From Seriola aureovittata (Eukaryota > Chordata > Actinopteri > Carangiformes > Carangidae): 64,000 nt of DNA. The stretch lies in contig NC_079381.1 of the NCBI RefSeq assembly GCF_021018895.1, positions 9,612,001-9,676,000 of the forward strand, written 5' to 3'. Below, one piece after another: positions 11,087 through 22,798 of the stretch; the first letter of the stretch is position 1, and each line of letters begins with the position of its first letter. The position numbers and the translations under genes are program-made. The notes beneath the pieces are model-generated. The model did not search any database. It was given only the letters and a program-made list of their open reading frames with translations, and was not told the origin of the DNA.

Positions 11087-12780
11087 GTCGGCCCGCGCGA
11101 CTCGTCGGGACAAACAGTTTTCACCTGAGAGGAAACGCTTTAATTAGCTCCCAGTGCTGCAGGTGCGCGTGCCAGTACAGACCGATCATTTGTGGCTTCA
11201 CAAATGTTCAAACTTAAAAAATAAAATAACCCACATTAAATAACATTTTAATTCCTTCTTTCTTGTGTGTGAATGCAACGTCATTTCTTTTTTTCCTTTT
11301 TTTCTTTTTTTTTTTTTTTACACAGAACATGGTTTGGGGACGTCTTCCCAGGATACGTGAGAGATGAGAGACATATGTGTACTGTTTTGCCTTGTTGTTC
11401 TGGTGAACAGTGATGGATATTTAACTTCAAGTTTTATCATTTATAAATAATTTACAAAGCCCTGTGATAGGCTACTGCAGTGTAGTAGTGCACTTTATTT
11501 ATTTAAAGGTTTTCACCTCCTGTGGCTCTGACTTGCAAGCAGTCTACACATTTGCTTTTATTAGCTACTTAAAATGCTCTCAAATATAGGCTGCCATATA
11601 TGATACTAGTTTCATTTTAGTCACCATAAAATGATAATATAAACTTTTAAAAGCTGACCGATGCATCCAAAATCTGCAAGACTTTTTCATTAGTTCCTTT
11701 CAGCCAAAACCACAAAACGTGCACCAAATTATAGTTTGAAACTAAGAACTAAGGTTTTATTTGATGATATGACAATAAGAACTTTCAAAGAACAAGAGAC
11801 GTTTAATACTAATGGCACATTAACCTCAGTTCTTTAATTCTTTTCACACATCAAAAAGGATCAAAGCTTTGTAGTTTGCCATCAGCTCTTTCTTCTTTCT
11901 TTTGAGGTCAAGTGTGCAGTTTGTTTTATGAATGGGCAACGATCAGCTGGCGTGTCTGACGTCATTAATGTCCCTTTAATGCTGCTGTCAATTATCACTG
12001 CAGTTATTAGACACGTGTTGTAATGTGTCAAACCTTTTCATCTAAGATATCCAAAAGTGTTCATTCATACAACCCATCTAAATATTGATTTGTAGAGTTT
12101 AAAAGTATTACCATTGGATCCACACACACATTATTTTTATTTTTTCCCCCCAAAAAAGAAAAAAAATATGTGACATTATGTTTAAGCATTGCTGTTTTTT
12201 TTGATCTTGTCTTACTTTTTATATTTTATCTACTGAAAATGTTCAAATATTCTCCCGTTCAGTTCAATTTTAAAGTTTTATTATTGTTACAGCTGGGCAA
12301 AACTTCAGTTAGTTTTGAAACACAAATCGATTGTCTCAATACTGTCTTTGTTGAATGATTATTTTACTTATTTATTTAATTAGCACTGAGAATGTACCTA
12401 ATAGTCTTAAAGTGCCAGTATTAGGCCAGTGTAACTTCCTGTATACTTTTCAAGAGTAACAAGTTGAAATAGCAAAAATACAATTAAAGAAAACAAATAA
12501 TTAAAATTCAGCATGAAAAACATAAAAAGGTTGCGCTGGAGTTTTATCATATTGCCCCCCTTTATCATAAATTTTCTCACTCCGTCCCAACAGGCTCCAA
12601 CACGGTCACGGCCTGCGCTACATAAAGTGATTTCTGATTAACTCCCCTGTTGCTTTCCCATTAATCACAGCGCAGTCGAGCAGTTCGTAATCTCCTTAAC
12701 TAATATTATTGTCATGCCTTCTTATCAAAGGGATCTGTAATATACACAACAACAACAATCAGAGTGGTGGACTTTTATAG

Positions 12781-12790
12781 TTTCACACCT
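12781..12790 (+). promoter_or_regulatory. T-box-type half-site upstream of nodal
   Basis: TTTCACACCT is the reverse complement of the Brachyury-type half-site AGGTGTGAAA and sits about 230 bp upstream of the nodal ATG. Motif match only. Confidence 0.3.
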
Positions 12791-12939
12791 TCGACACAAC
12801 AAAGACCCGTTGGTTTCGATACACAACGACCTTGTCACATTAAAGTCTTTGAGCGCTCCCGCGGATCACACACACGCCCTTCAGCCATCTGCGGCTTGAC
12901 ACATCTCTTCAAAGGGACGTCAGGACAGAGGTGTGTGAT

Positions 12940-12947
12940 TATAAAAC
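12940..12947 (+). promoter_or_regulatory. Probable TATA box of nodal
   Basis: TATAAAAC lies 71 bp upstream of the end of the 5' leader (ATG at 13018). A start site about 30 bp downstream would leave a leader of roughly 45-50 nt. Confidence 0.5.
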
Positions 12948-13017
12948 AAGAGTCTCAGGATCTCACCTGGAGCATTTGGGTTCACCTCTGGAAGAGACAA
13001 CACCACACCTGGGAATT

Positions 13018-13312
13018 ATGAAGGGACTAGCTGCGGATTTCTCTTGTGCGCTTCTTCTTCTTCTTCTGGTGGATTTGGCTCTGGGTCTCTCTCCTCGGAT
13101 GCACCCTGACGCACTGCTCCGTGGGATGGGCTCCAGGCGCACCGTGCAGCGGCAGCAGACCAGCAAGCTGCCCCTCTACATGATGCAGCTCTACCGGACT
13201 ATGCTGACCGAGGACCGGGCCGGGACTCCGGCTGCCACCGTGAGCCAGACTAGGACGGAGGACAACGCCGGTCTGCATGACTCCGACTCTGTGATCAGCC
13301 ATGTCGCTAAAA
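13018..13312 (+). CDS. spaw: nodal exon 1: signal peptide and prodomain start
   Basis: ATG at 13018, 295 nt, donor AAA|GTGAGT in phase 1. The Leu-rich core of the signal peptide is at residues 11-18. Confidence 0.9.
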
Positions 13313-14934
13313 GTGAGTATTCAACATTAGAAAAAAATATGGTTTTTTTTTGAGTGGAATTTATTGGTATTATAGCGTGGCTGTGCTTTACAGTATTTCC
13401 CTTTAATGGCATGCAATGCACATAGGCTATATGTTATTCTACTTAAAACTCAGGGTAGAAGGCTGCTCTGTATGAATCATTTATCTCATTCAGTTTTGAT
13501 TGTACACTTGAAATATCATCATGATGAAAAAAAAATATAGACCTTAAAGTGAAGGTATTAAACTCCATTGCAAAACCTTTGAGCAAAATGTTCTTTAGGT
13601 TTTCTTTGACACACCTACAAAATGTGGGTGTGTGTAGATTTATTTCACTCACTATAATTTAATCATTTGTCTAATCAAACTCTGCTTGATGAATGTATTT
13701 TAGCACTTATGCAGCCCCCAACTGGGAATAAAAGCTGTGATGTTTATAGGAGCTGCAATATTATGGTCATCACACTTTTGCAGAAACATAAGAAATTGTT
13801 GTTGCAATCATGAAATCAAAGTCATGAATAATGCTAACCAATTTTCTTTACTCTTCTTTATTTCAGGTTGCCATCAGATTGGCAAGAGGTGGTCCGTCAC
13901 CTTTGACATGTCCTCCATGTCTGCAAGCGACAATGTCCAGCTGGCTGAACTTCGCATCCGTCTGCCCGCCTTCACCGAGTCTTCCCGAGCCTCAGTGGAC
14001 ATCTACCACTCCCACAGGGACCAGTGCTCCGACATGCACTGCCCGGAGAGCAGGCTGCTCCTGGGCAGCCTGAGATCTCGTCCCAGTTCGATGGTCTCCC
14101 CCTCCTCCTGGAAGGTGTTCAACATGACAGAGATGCTGAGCCGCTGGCTGCAGCAGGAGCACTCCACGCAGAGGACGGAGGAGGATGAGGCTGAGGTGAG
14201 AGAGGAGGAGGATGAAGAGCAGGTGGGAGTACAACACCCTACAGCGGACCGGGTCATGATGGTGGTCTTCTCCAGGCAGAACCCTAACGGCCAGCGAATG
14301 CCAACGCTCATCCGCACAGCAGAGCACTCCAAGTACGTCAGCCTGGACAGGGAGCGGGTGACGGCTGGCTCAAGCACCAGTGTGAGGAGCCACAGGGCCA
14401 AGAGGCATCACCAGACCCAGCAGCACAGACGGAGAGTGGCCGGAGCTGTTCTTGCTGACAAACCCAGAGAGGAGGAGGAGAAGAAGGGTCCTCTCTGCAG
14501 GAAGGTGGACATGTGGGTGGACTTTGAGAAGCTCGGCTGGAGCGAGTGGATTGTTTATCCAAAACAGTACAACGCCTATCGCTGTGAAGGGAGCTGCCCT
14601 ACACCAGTAGACGAGACCTTCACCCCAACCAACCATGCATACATGCAGGTAAGACTAAGGAAAATTACTTTTGTTTGATTTGCAGCAGCAATATATACTT
14701 AATAATAATAATAATAATAATACACTCATACTCTATTTGAATTTGTTCTGATCAGTTATTTTCTTCTCTTTGTTCATCCAGAGCCTGCTGAAGCTTCACC
14801 ACCCAGACAAGGTGCCGTGTGTGTCCTGTGTGCCAACACGCCTGGCGCCGCTTTCCATGTTGTACTACGAGAACGGAAAGATGGTCATGAGGCATCACGA
14901 GAACATGGTGGTGGAGGAGTGCGGCTGCAACTGA
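13018..14934 (+). CDS. spaw: Nodal-related TGF-beta ligand (southpaw-like), complete, 3 exons
   Basis: Exons 13018-13312, 13867-14648 and 14782-14934 join in phase to 409 residues. The protein has a secretory signal ([20 protein letters not shown]), a prodomain, a furin-type RAKR at residues 275-278, and a mature region of 131 residues with the seven TGF-beta cysteines, ending VEECGCN. The run [15 protein letters not shown] is Nodal-type. The prodomain carries an acidic stretch ([15 protein letters not shown]). Nodal ligands signal through activin receptors with an EGF-CFC co-receptor to Smad2, acting in mesendoderm and left-right patterning. Sequence alone says Nodal family. The southpaw choice rests on the neighbouring eif4ebp and ank1 genes and is inferred. 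The gene is convergent with the 4E-BP gene. Confidence 0.88.
13867..14648 (+). CDS. spaw: nodal exon 2: prodomain, cleavage site, start of mature ligand
   Basis: Acceptor TTTCAG, 782 nt, donor CAG|GTAAGA in phase 0. Begins [17 protein letters not shown]. Carries the acidic stretch, RAKR and the first three ligand cysteines (LCRK, YRCEG, GSCP). Confidence 0.92.
14700..14721. repeat. (AAT)n microsatellite in nodal intron 2
   Basis: About seven AAT/ATA units within the 133-bp intron between exons 2 and 3. Confidence 0.9.
14782..14934 (+). CDS. spaw: nodal exon 3: end of the cystine-knot ligand
   Basis: Acceptor TCCAG, 153 nt, TGA at 14932-14934. Begins [13 protein letters not shown] and carries the last four cysteines, the final two in ECGCN. 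Confidence 0.93.
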   Translation, partial: SLLKLHHPDKVPCVSCVPTRLAPLSMLYYENGKMVMRHHENMVVEECGCN

Positions 14935-15526
14935 GCGAGAGACTTGTAAACCTTTTACAAAGGTTGGAGGTCAGAGAAACACTGGACTGTAGCCACTGAG
15001 TCACAGGCACAGAAGAGTACTGAGCTGCTCAGCGGCACAAAGTGGATGCACGTCCACAGGCACTTTACAGACACGTCCATGTTGACACTGGGACGGAGGC
15101 TGCTGCTGCGATGCAGGACATGAAAGAAGGGAACTACTGTATATACTGGACACTGCTCTCTAAATTAAAGAGTTGTAAATTATTGGTACTTTTTGTAGAT
15201 TAGGTGACCTACAGTTGTGCCTTGGACTGCAAGTGGATCAGCTATAATTCAAGGTTATAAGGTGCGATTATGGTAGTGGGCTGATCCAGTCAAGATCAAC
15301 TTAAAAGCACAATACGATCACTGACAGAAGCACTACTGAAGTTTCACAAACACAGCTGTACACACACAGTTTTATATACAAGCTGTGTTTTTATGCTCAA
15401 TTAACTGAAATTTTTAATGCCATAGAAATGAGAAATGCAGATGTCAGAATAGTGTAAGCGCTTTAACTTTATTAAGATGTTTGGGTCACATTGATCCATT
15501 TGTGTATGTACTATGTGCAGTAATAC

Positions 15527-15532
15527 AATAAA
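15527..15532 (+). terminator. Polyadenylation signal of nodal
   Basis: AATAAA about 590 bp after the stop codon, followed by a GT/T-rich stretch (GTGTTCAGTGGTTTTTATT). No earlier canonical AATAAA was seen after the stop. Confidence 0.6.
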
Positions 15533-15534
15533 TT

Positions 15535-16498
15535 ATTTCTTATGTTGAACAAAGTGTTCAGTGGTTTTTATTACAGGGTTTATACAAGAGTTAAGTTGCT
15601 AAACCTGAAAACACAAACACCTGACTATTCTTGAAATATTGTATATATGTGTGCCTGAAGTGTTTTGAAACAATGTTTTACAGTTTTACAAGCGAAAAGA
15701 TTTGAAGGATGAACGTGATCTGGACTAATGTATCTCAGGTTAACCCATGTCTGTTAAAGAGCAGTGCACAGCTGCTTCCCTGAACTTTTTTTTTATAGAA
15801 ATTGTCTGCAGTTCCCCTCAAGTCTACATGTCAGCACCAAATAATGGCACATTTAACTGTGTCATTTCCTGAGAAATTGACAAAAATGTTGAAAAATGTC
15901 CTATCCAGTAATGTTGACAAAAGTGAGAGTAAAAATTCCTGAATCCGCCCCTTTAACCGGAGTGGCACCAAACTTTAATGAGTCCTTCTCTGGCCCATGA
16001 CCCATCCCTCCACTAAGTTTGGTGCAAATCGGTTCAATACTTGATACATAATTTGTCAACAAACAAACAAACAAACAAACGGATAGATGCGGGTGAAAAC
16101 ATAACCTCCTTTGCAGAGGTAATTAACGGTTACATTACAAAGTAAAGCTCATAATGTCTTTTTTTTTTTTTTTTTTTTAATTTTTTAACATTGAAAGTTT
16201 TAAAGACATGTTTTTAAACTCATGAAATGACTCAAATCACATAAAATATGAATGGCTTAATTTTAACAAAACGTACACTTACTTGTATATGACACCGGTC
16301 ATACAAAGTCAGGTGCATCAGTTAGTGTTGTTGTGTATTTTACATTTTAACACATTCACAAAAAATCCCGCCTTGTTTTCAAAACAAATCTGAAAGAAGA
16401 TTACACAGTTTAGTAAGACTAGGCTTCTCGTTTCAAATGGACTTATCCCAGTAAACAAAAACAATGGACATTATTTTTATCCTTGTAGGCGACTCTCT
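15535..16498. other. Intergenic region between convergent nodal and eif4ebp genes
   Basis: Holds the RTE LINE tail listed separately and a T run at 16160-16178. No coding exon is seen. The 3' untranslated part of the 4E-BP transcript must lie in its right half. Confidence 0.65.
15945..16125 (+). mobile_element. RTE-clade LINE 3' end fragment
   Basis: Reads as the well-known fish RTE-type 3' untranslated tail: TGGCACCAAACTTTAATGAG, then a CTAAGTTTGGTGCAAATCGG block, then (ACAA)n-type units at 16057-16080, then GGGTGAAAACATAACCTCC and a GCAGAGGTAATT end. Only the non-coding 3' tail is present, as expected for a 5'-truncated insertion. I recognise this from memory of fish repeats and have not run a library search. 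Confidence 0.65.
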
Positions 16499-16530
16499 TC
16501 AGATGTCCATTTCAAACTGGGCATCTTCTC
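16499..16530 (-). CDS. eif4ebp1: eif4ebp1 exon 3: TOS motif and stop
   Basis: 32 nt. Encodes EDAQFEMDI and TGA (16501-16499). Too short for an ORF scan, but placed firmly by phase and the universal 4E-BP C-terminus. Confidence 0.93.
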
Positions 16531-19500
16531 CTAGAACAGAAAAGACATTGCAGTCGAGTAGAGGGAAATACACAATTACAGAAAACACATAAAGCGCTGC
16601 AGCTCATCCCTTTTTTTTTTTTCCCCCACATTACAGACATATTTACCTGGGCTCCCTGTACAGAGGCTGTGGTCAGTGTTATTGTTAGGCGTCTGTTCGG
16701 GCTGGTTTGTGACAGCGGAGTTGCTGGGTTTGAGCGGCCTGGTGACTCCTGGGATGTCCGGTAGGTTGGGAGGCGTACGAGCCAGAGGAGACGTCCGACA
16801 CTGCAGGAGGAACTTCCTGTCGTAGATGATGCGGGTACCTGCGGGGGGCAGCACCAAAGGGAACCAAAGTTAGCTCTTTGCTAATTGTTTGTCAATATTT
16901 TTGCCTTGCTAAACAAACAGCATACAGTGTAGTGAAATTTCAAGTGATCAAGAGCAGCTGTGTTCATTTTGTGTATTTACTAAAGTTTTTGTTTGAGCTA
17001 CTCTACCACAGAAGATAACTGTGATAAACACGTCAAATTGGCTTAAAAAATAAACTAAATTAAAGATAAAAAAAACATTGATATTAAACACTTATAACAA
17101 GCTGAACAGGATAAAATAAAATAAATTCAGTTGTAAACTTTAACATTAAACACGTTTAACTAGTTGAATTTGATTGATTAACAATATAAAATGAAATAAA
17201 AGTAAAAATATTCTAGATTAAAGTCCTCCACAGGATTCAGGGGATTTACTCCTACACCCAGAAAGTAGGCTACAGTAACTTCCTGTTATGTTGGTTTTCC
17301 ATAGTGTCTCTTCAGTGGACTGTATACATGCCCATACATGCCCATGACCAGTGGCCTATTTTTTTTGTGTTATCCATATCACTGATGTCAACACACCTTC
17401 AGTGACCCAATTCTGTTTTATCTGAGTAAAAACCGTCCCACCTGGTAATGTTGCAGAACACAGTATCAGTTATGATAGACATGTGCACTCTGCGTCAACT
17501 TTCTCACAAGAGCAAAAGGGAAAACATTTTCCTCTTTACTTTTATCACCATACTGGAGATTTCTCAAGGCCTCAAGTGTCTGAGCGCAAAACACTGAACA
17601 AGTGGGCCAAACAACTGACTGTGTTGATGAGGGTGAAACTGGCACTCGTGACATTATTTGTTCGTCTTATCTGCTGCTGCTGCTGCTTCCATGTTGAGGA
17701 AATAAAACTAGCCTTTAAAATGATTTTTGGGTTCCAACTATTACAGTTCCTGGATTATTATCATTATTGATTCATATCAACAATTTTTTATAAATTTACA
17801 GTTTGTCATTTTGTTTTACGCTATGTTTTATATTGTTTTTTTCCTCAAAGCTAAAACTATGGCTGCTTGTGAAGGTTTTCCCATTTTTAGAAACTACCAT
17901 GTATCCATGTAAAAAATATGTTGCATTTATAATACATAAAGGCAGTTATCAGCTCTCTTCTTCCACTTAAATGTAACCACTGTGGCCCAGTGTAGCCCAC
18001 GTTTAGTAAACATGTTGCTGCAGCTCAACAACAGCATGCTGTAGTAACAAGACTATTAATAGGGTATGAGTGAGTACAGTCATTTGACCATACAGTCCTT
18101 GATTGTGTAAGTAATATACAGCCTCAGGATACTGACACCGAAGTCAGGAGTTTGCTGTTCATAACTGACTGGTATGAAAGTCAAGTAACATTAAACAATT
18201 CTGATTCACCAGATCCATCACCTACAGTCCTCAGTGAGGGAAGCAGGCTGATAAAAGTGGCTGAGCCAAAAATGTGATCACGATAAAAATGTTTTATTTA
18301 ACTCGATATCGATAATCATCACGATAAATGTCAAATCATTATTTATTTCAAGGTTAAAGGCTGATTTTTGCTTCTGAGTGAAAGTTGAGGAAACCACACG
18401 GTTAATTGTGGTTTAAAACAAACATGCCGACAGCACAACATGTCACAAATCTGATCTTGAAAATTCAAAGCAATTATAATGATTAAATCTGACCTAACCA
18501 GTCACAAGCCTAACTTGCGCAATGTGGCATACCTCTATTCATGCGACGTGATTGGCAATTCTCAATTCATTTCTGTGCATGTTATCTAAGCGTGGAAATT
18601 GAAGATTATATTAAGATAATTATGTTTTATTGTCACTGACAAACATACATGAAATTGTCTGTACACCGACTTCTGCATCAAAGAAATAAATCCGCACAAA
18701 GTCACTGTTAGGAGAAGACAAAATGAATGCATGTTTTTTAGATGGTGAGTTTTGTACTCCAGTCTTTCCACTGGTGCTTTAATCCGAGACAGGGAGACTG
18801 TGACATGCTGTCTGTACAAAGCAAATACAACAGTCACCAAGACTTTAGTGAAAAGTGTCTGTGCAAAGTGCATGTAGGAAAACAATTATGGGCAGTGAAA
18901 GGTCTGTGAAATCTACAGACTGCAGGATATGGGTGCAAAGAACTGCTCTTAGCCATCACTATCAAACATTAACAGAAAAACATGACACAACTGTGGACAA
19001 GACCTATAGTCTGGCTCTCAGAAGTGTTTCCTTTACAATGAGCTGCTTTCAAGGCAGCTACAAAAAACTAAATTTGTACAAAGTAACAGGAACTACTCAC
19101 TTTGTATTACTTTTTTAGTGTTAGAAAACCAAGAGCCAAGGTGCTTTCTCTTAATTTAAACCCCATCCACTTTAATGTTTGGGCAACACAGAGACACCAA
19201 AGCAAACACACCTACTGTGTAATGGGGTGGCCCAGCATCTAGGGTGGAATATCAGTTAAATATTAGGCTTCTGTCTGGTTTTCTGAGTCATACTAACTTA
19301 TTCCCATCATGCTACTTGTCTCCAGATCAACATGATATATTCTTGAAATTCTTCCGCAGCTTTGACATTTTCTGATTTTCACCGTATGTGTTTCTCTTAA
19401 GTCAGTTTTTCTCATTTTACAGGCCTGTTCCTTGTATTTGTCTCTTCTTTTTCCTGATAAAGTTTACATTTTGTTGCATATTTTTCTAACTCCTTCCTCC

Positions 19501-19660
19501 TGACATGACCCAGCACATCATTACCTCCTGGCGTGGTGCTGAACAGAGTTCCCCCGGGGGTCGTGGAGTAGTCCTGGGGCATATGAGCAGCATCGTGGAC
19601 AGCGACCCGTCTGACGGCTGGGATTTCCCGGCTCCTGGTGGTCTGACTACCCGCTGACAT
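16499..19660 (-). CDS. eif4ebp1: eIF4E-binding protein (4E-BP1-like), complete, 3 exons
   Basis: Exons 19525-19660, 16647-16838 and 16499-16530 join in phase to 119 residues, the usual 4E-BP length. The protein carries TTPGG twice (phospho-sites T34 and T43, equivalent to human T37/T46), the eIF4E-binding motif YDRKFLLQ at 51-58, Ser/Thr-Pro sites at S62 and T67, and the mTORC1 TOS motif FEMDI at 115-119. It represses cap-dependent translation when unphosphorylated. The N-terminal RAIP motif reads REIP at 11-14. The assignment to paralog 1 rests on [12 protein letters not shown] and on linkage to ank1 and is less certain than the family call. Intron 1 is about 2.7 kb. Confidence 0.93.
16647..16838 (-). 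CDS. eif4ebp1: eif4ebp1 exon 2: eIF4E-binding helix
   Basis: 192 nt, phase 1-1. Begins [20 protein letters not shown], covering the binding motif and the SP/TP sites, and ends CTGSPG. Confidence 0.95.
18255..18510. repeat. Possible DNA-transposon-derived interspersed repeat
   Basis: The segment GATCACGATAAAAATG to ACTCGATATCGATAATCATC and on to GGCTGATTTTTGCTTCTGAG resembles a common fish hAT-type non-autonomous repeat. It lies in eif4ebp1 intron 1. Boundaries are approximate and unverified. Confidence 0.35.
19525..19660 (-). CDS. eif4ebp1: eif4ebp1 exon 1
   Basis: ATG at 19660-19658, donor GAG|GTAATG in phase 1. Encodes [19 protein letters not shown] and both TTPGG blocks. Confidence 0.93.
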
Positions 19661-19756
19661 CTCTCACAACACGGGGTCGTTGCTTGTTGGGTCACTGAAA
19701 GTTTGGAGAACACTACGAAGCCACAGATAGACCGGAGGAAAGTTGCCTTGTGCCTC

Positions 19757-19810
19757 CACGTGGTCTGAAAATCCAAAACAACCCAGGGACTTCCTACAAA
19801 ACACCACGTG
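19757..19810. promoter_or_regulatory. Two identical CACGTG E-boxes upstream of eif4ebp1
   Basis: The 8-base palindrome CCACGTGG occurs at 19756-19763 and again at 19804-19811, about 100 and 145 bp upstream of the ATG. CACGTG is bound by Myc/Max, USF and TFE-type bHLH factors. Occupancy is unknown. Confidence 0.45.
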
Positions 19811-21258
19811 GAGAGGAGAGCTGTGATTGACTGAATGCAGGGGGCGTCACAGATGGTGGGAGTTGTAGTTTTTTTTTTCCTGATGTGCACGCTGCTCGGT
19901 GAACTACAGATAATGCAAACTGAAGAATAAGAATGAATCTGACTAATTGCACAAGAAATGTCAAATATTCAAATACATTTTTACGAGGATACTTTATGAG
20001 CCCCATATTTTCATATAACTTCCTAGAAATGCACTGATATGGAACTAAATTCATATAAAGTTTCCAGGAAAAGAATATGTAATGTACTAATATCAAGGGA
20101 AATACAATGTTCACTTCCCACACTTCCATTTACTAATGCCCCAAATTAATTGACAGAGTGAACTACAGAGTTTTCAAAAAAATTCTGCAAACCTATAACT
20201 GCCTTTAAACACATTTAGACCACCTAACTGGTTGATCAGTAGAAAATGGTCCTCTTTGCCCCATAATTTCTTTGTTAATGTGAAAGTAAATTTCTTCACT
20301 ATTTTCTGACATATTATAGACCAAATGATCCATCGATCTGGAAAATAATTGGTAGGTTAATTCATTATGAAAATAAAATGTAGTTGCAGCTCTACTTTAG
20401 TTGATTATTTGCTAGTATATTCAATAATAAATGATGATGAATTAACATTTACTACTTACAATGAAATGTTTAAGGAAACAACAGCTGAAAAAATAAAAAT
20501 TACATAATTCTTCTCAGGAAACTTCCTATGAAATTATTGGACACTTAAAATAATGCATTACTGAAAAGAGGGTATCACATGAGGTTCATATTTAGATTTA
20601 TACCTGAATATAAGAGCATATATATATAAAATGAAACAGAAAAGAAAAAAACTTTTTAAAACGAAAACAAGACAAAACATGTATGTCACATCTTTGTTTA
20701 TTAATTTTTGTAAATGGTTTGAGCTGGTGTACAGGGTAAGATGATCTATACATATCTTCATGTCAGAATGACTCTGATTGAAAGGCTTGTATACATATTC
20801 ACGTTTGTTTATCCTTTCTCCAGGACAATACAAAAGAAAACAAGTGGTCATAGCTACAAAGCCTCTACATTCCCCATGATATGGGCGTTGGCCTAGTCTA
20901 GATAATGCTTAAAGAACATCCATAACAACTCTATGAGGGTGCATAGCATTCTAATTAAATATATTTTGTCATATATTTATTCATATATTTTCATAAAAAC
21001 ATCTTTTTTTGTGCATGTGCGCAGTTGCATTCCTTAGGATAGAGTAATATGATATTGCGTTTACATTGTCATGTATCCATTCTAAAGGAGTATAGGTGAG
21101 CTCTATTCTTCGCAACATTAAAAATTTTACAATACTCTTTTTTTTTTTTTAGTACGTTGTCGTAGGTTACACATCCTCTCAGTCACATGCCTGGTAAAGA
21201 CTCTCTCTCTCTTCTCCCCCCTGATCCAACTACAGAACCAAGCCCAATCACTCTCTCA

Positions 21259-21259
<1 letters not shown>

Positions 21260-21312
<53 letters not shown>
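21260..21312. repeat. (CA)n microsatellite
   Basis: About 26 CA units between eif4ebp1 and ank1. Confidence 0.95.
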
Positions 21313-21315
<3 letters not shown>

Positions 21316-22748
21316 TCCATAAAACACAACATGGTGAAGTTCAATTTATCATTGCAGAAGATCAGTGATTAGTTAAATTCACCCTGCAAAGCCAAATTAT
21401 ACTTGTAAAAATCCACCTCTGAGTGGAAACAGATTCACATAAAACTGCTTAATACATCATTTCTCTTAGTGGATAAATGTAAATAATTGAATTTGAAATT
21501 CAACATCTGGTCTTTTAAGCTAAAGAAAAGATAATGACTCAAAGTTAAAGTTATAATCCTTAAGATTTTGATCTTGATGAATTTGGGGGTAACTGGTGGT
21601 AATGGCAAGTGGATTTTAATGATATAAGCCCCAAAGTCCAAACTTCCTGTATGATATTCAGAAAGCCACATTCTATGATTTGTGTAAAACTGTTTTTTGT
21701 AAAATAATTTGTATCTCCTACATCATGCGCTAAATGAGTTTGAAACCCTTTGCCAGACATGTGTTCAATGGTAGCTACTGCCTTGGTGGCTACTTTTTCA
21801 GAAATGACAAAGAAGAGCAACTTGTTTATCTGGTTTAAACACATTCAAACAAACTGTATGCTCATATTGTGAAGACTGAAGAAGGCGGTCAACAATGTCA
21901 TGATTCAGTGATAATGACTGAATGCTGTCTTGCACTTGACATGAGACATGTCCATTCATTGGTTTTTGTCCTCTGCATCCAGTGAATCCTTTGTGTGTGG
22001 GCACACAATCAAAATCCCATGTGAGTAAGTCTACTAACAATGAAAACTATTTCTGTATATATACTATACTGACACAAGGGTTATCTTAAGGATTTTGACT
22101 TTAACAAAAAGTGAAGTAGTTTATTTTCTTTAAAACGTCTGAATCCAGCATCTTTCTTGTGCTGAATCAGTACAGGGCTTTAAATAAGGACTAACTAATA
22201 GGATGAAGGAGAGTGTGTCACTTTAGTGATTGAGGGAGTCACCGCTCTCCATCATCTGAAAGCTATAAACTGCGTCAATCATGCCAGCTAAGAGATTAGA
22301 CACGCTGTAAATATTAGGACAGGGTGTCTTGTTTGTCCCCCGGAGGGTGCATCCATGGCTCAGAATTAAAGGCTTGACTTTTTGAGAACAGCTGATTTAG
22401 TAGGATTACAGAGTGGGTAAAAAAAACAAAAAGAAACTCAAATAAAACACTGTAAGAGCTTTGTTTTGTCTAGTAGCCCACAGGAAACTGCAAACAATGA
22501 ACAGTAATTAGTTCCTCATTAATTACATCAAAGTGTCTTCTTTAACCTTGTGTGCTTCTTAGTAGAGGGAGTAATGCTTCAGTTATACCTTTCTGGTGGT
22601 AAAAATAAATTAGGATAAACACAACCAACAGAGGTGTCTGTGGCTCCTTCGCTGCTCCAGGAGCCGAGCGGTAGAGAGGAGGGTTCTCCACACAAACTCA
22701 ACACTCTGTGCTTTTTGGTCTTAATCTAATTCAACAACTCCCAACCAC

Positions 22749-22753
22749 ACATG

Positions 22754-22791
<38 letters not shown>
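22749..22791. repeat. (CA)n microsatellite
   Basis: About 21 CA units, followed by imperfect CA-rich sequence to about 22820. Confidence 0.93.

Positions 22792-22798
<7 letters not shown>

Larger units (their letters stand above)
11087..13017. other. Intergenic region between the divergent LRP-like and nodal genes
   Basis: This is the only space available for both promoters. It is AT-rich with a T-rich run at 11285-11321. I see no coding exon in it. A TATA box and a T-box-type half-site near the nodal end are listed separately. I cannot place the LRP transcription start. Confidence 0.7.

Noticed and set aside
13313..13866. FoxH1-like sequences in nodal intron 1 (expected for an autoregulatory enhancer)
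   Set aside because: Only loose matches such as AATGCACA were found; none fits the accepted core well enough to report.
14003..14636. Long minus-strand frames opposite nodal exon 2
   Set aside because: Shadows of a GC-rich coding exon. The plus-strand frame carries the TGF-beta fold.
15015..15040. TACTGAGCTGC in the nodal 3' UTR, similar to part of miR-486
   Set aside because: Only about 11 bases match, the seed does not, and there is no hairpin.
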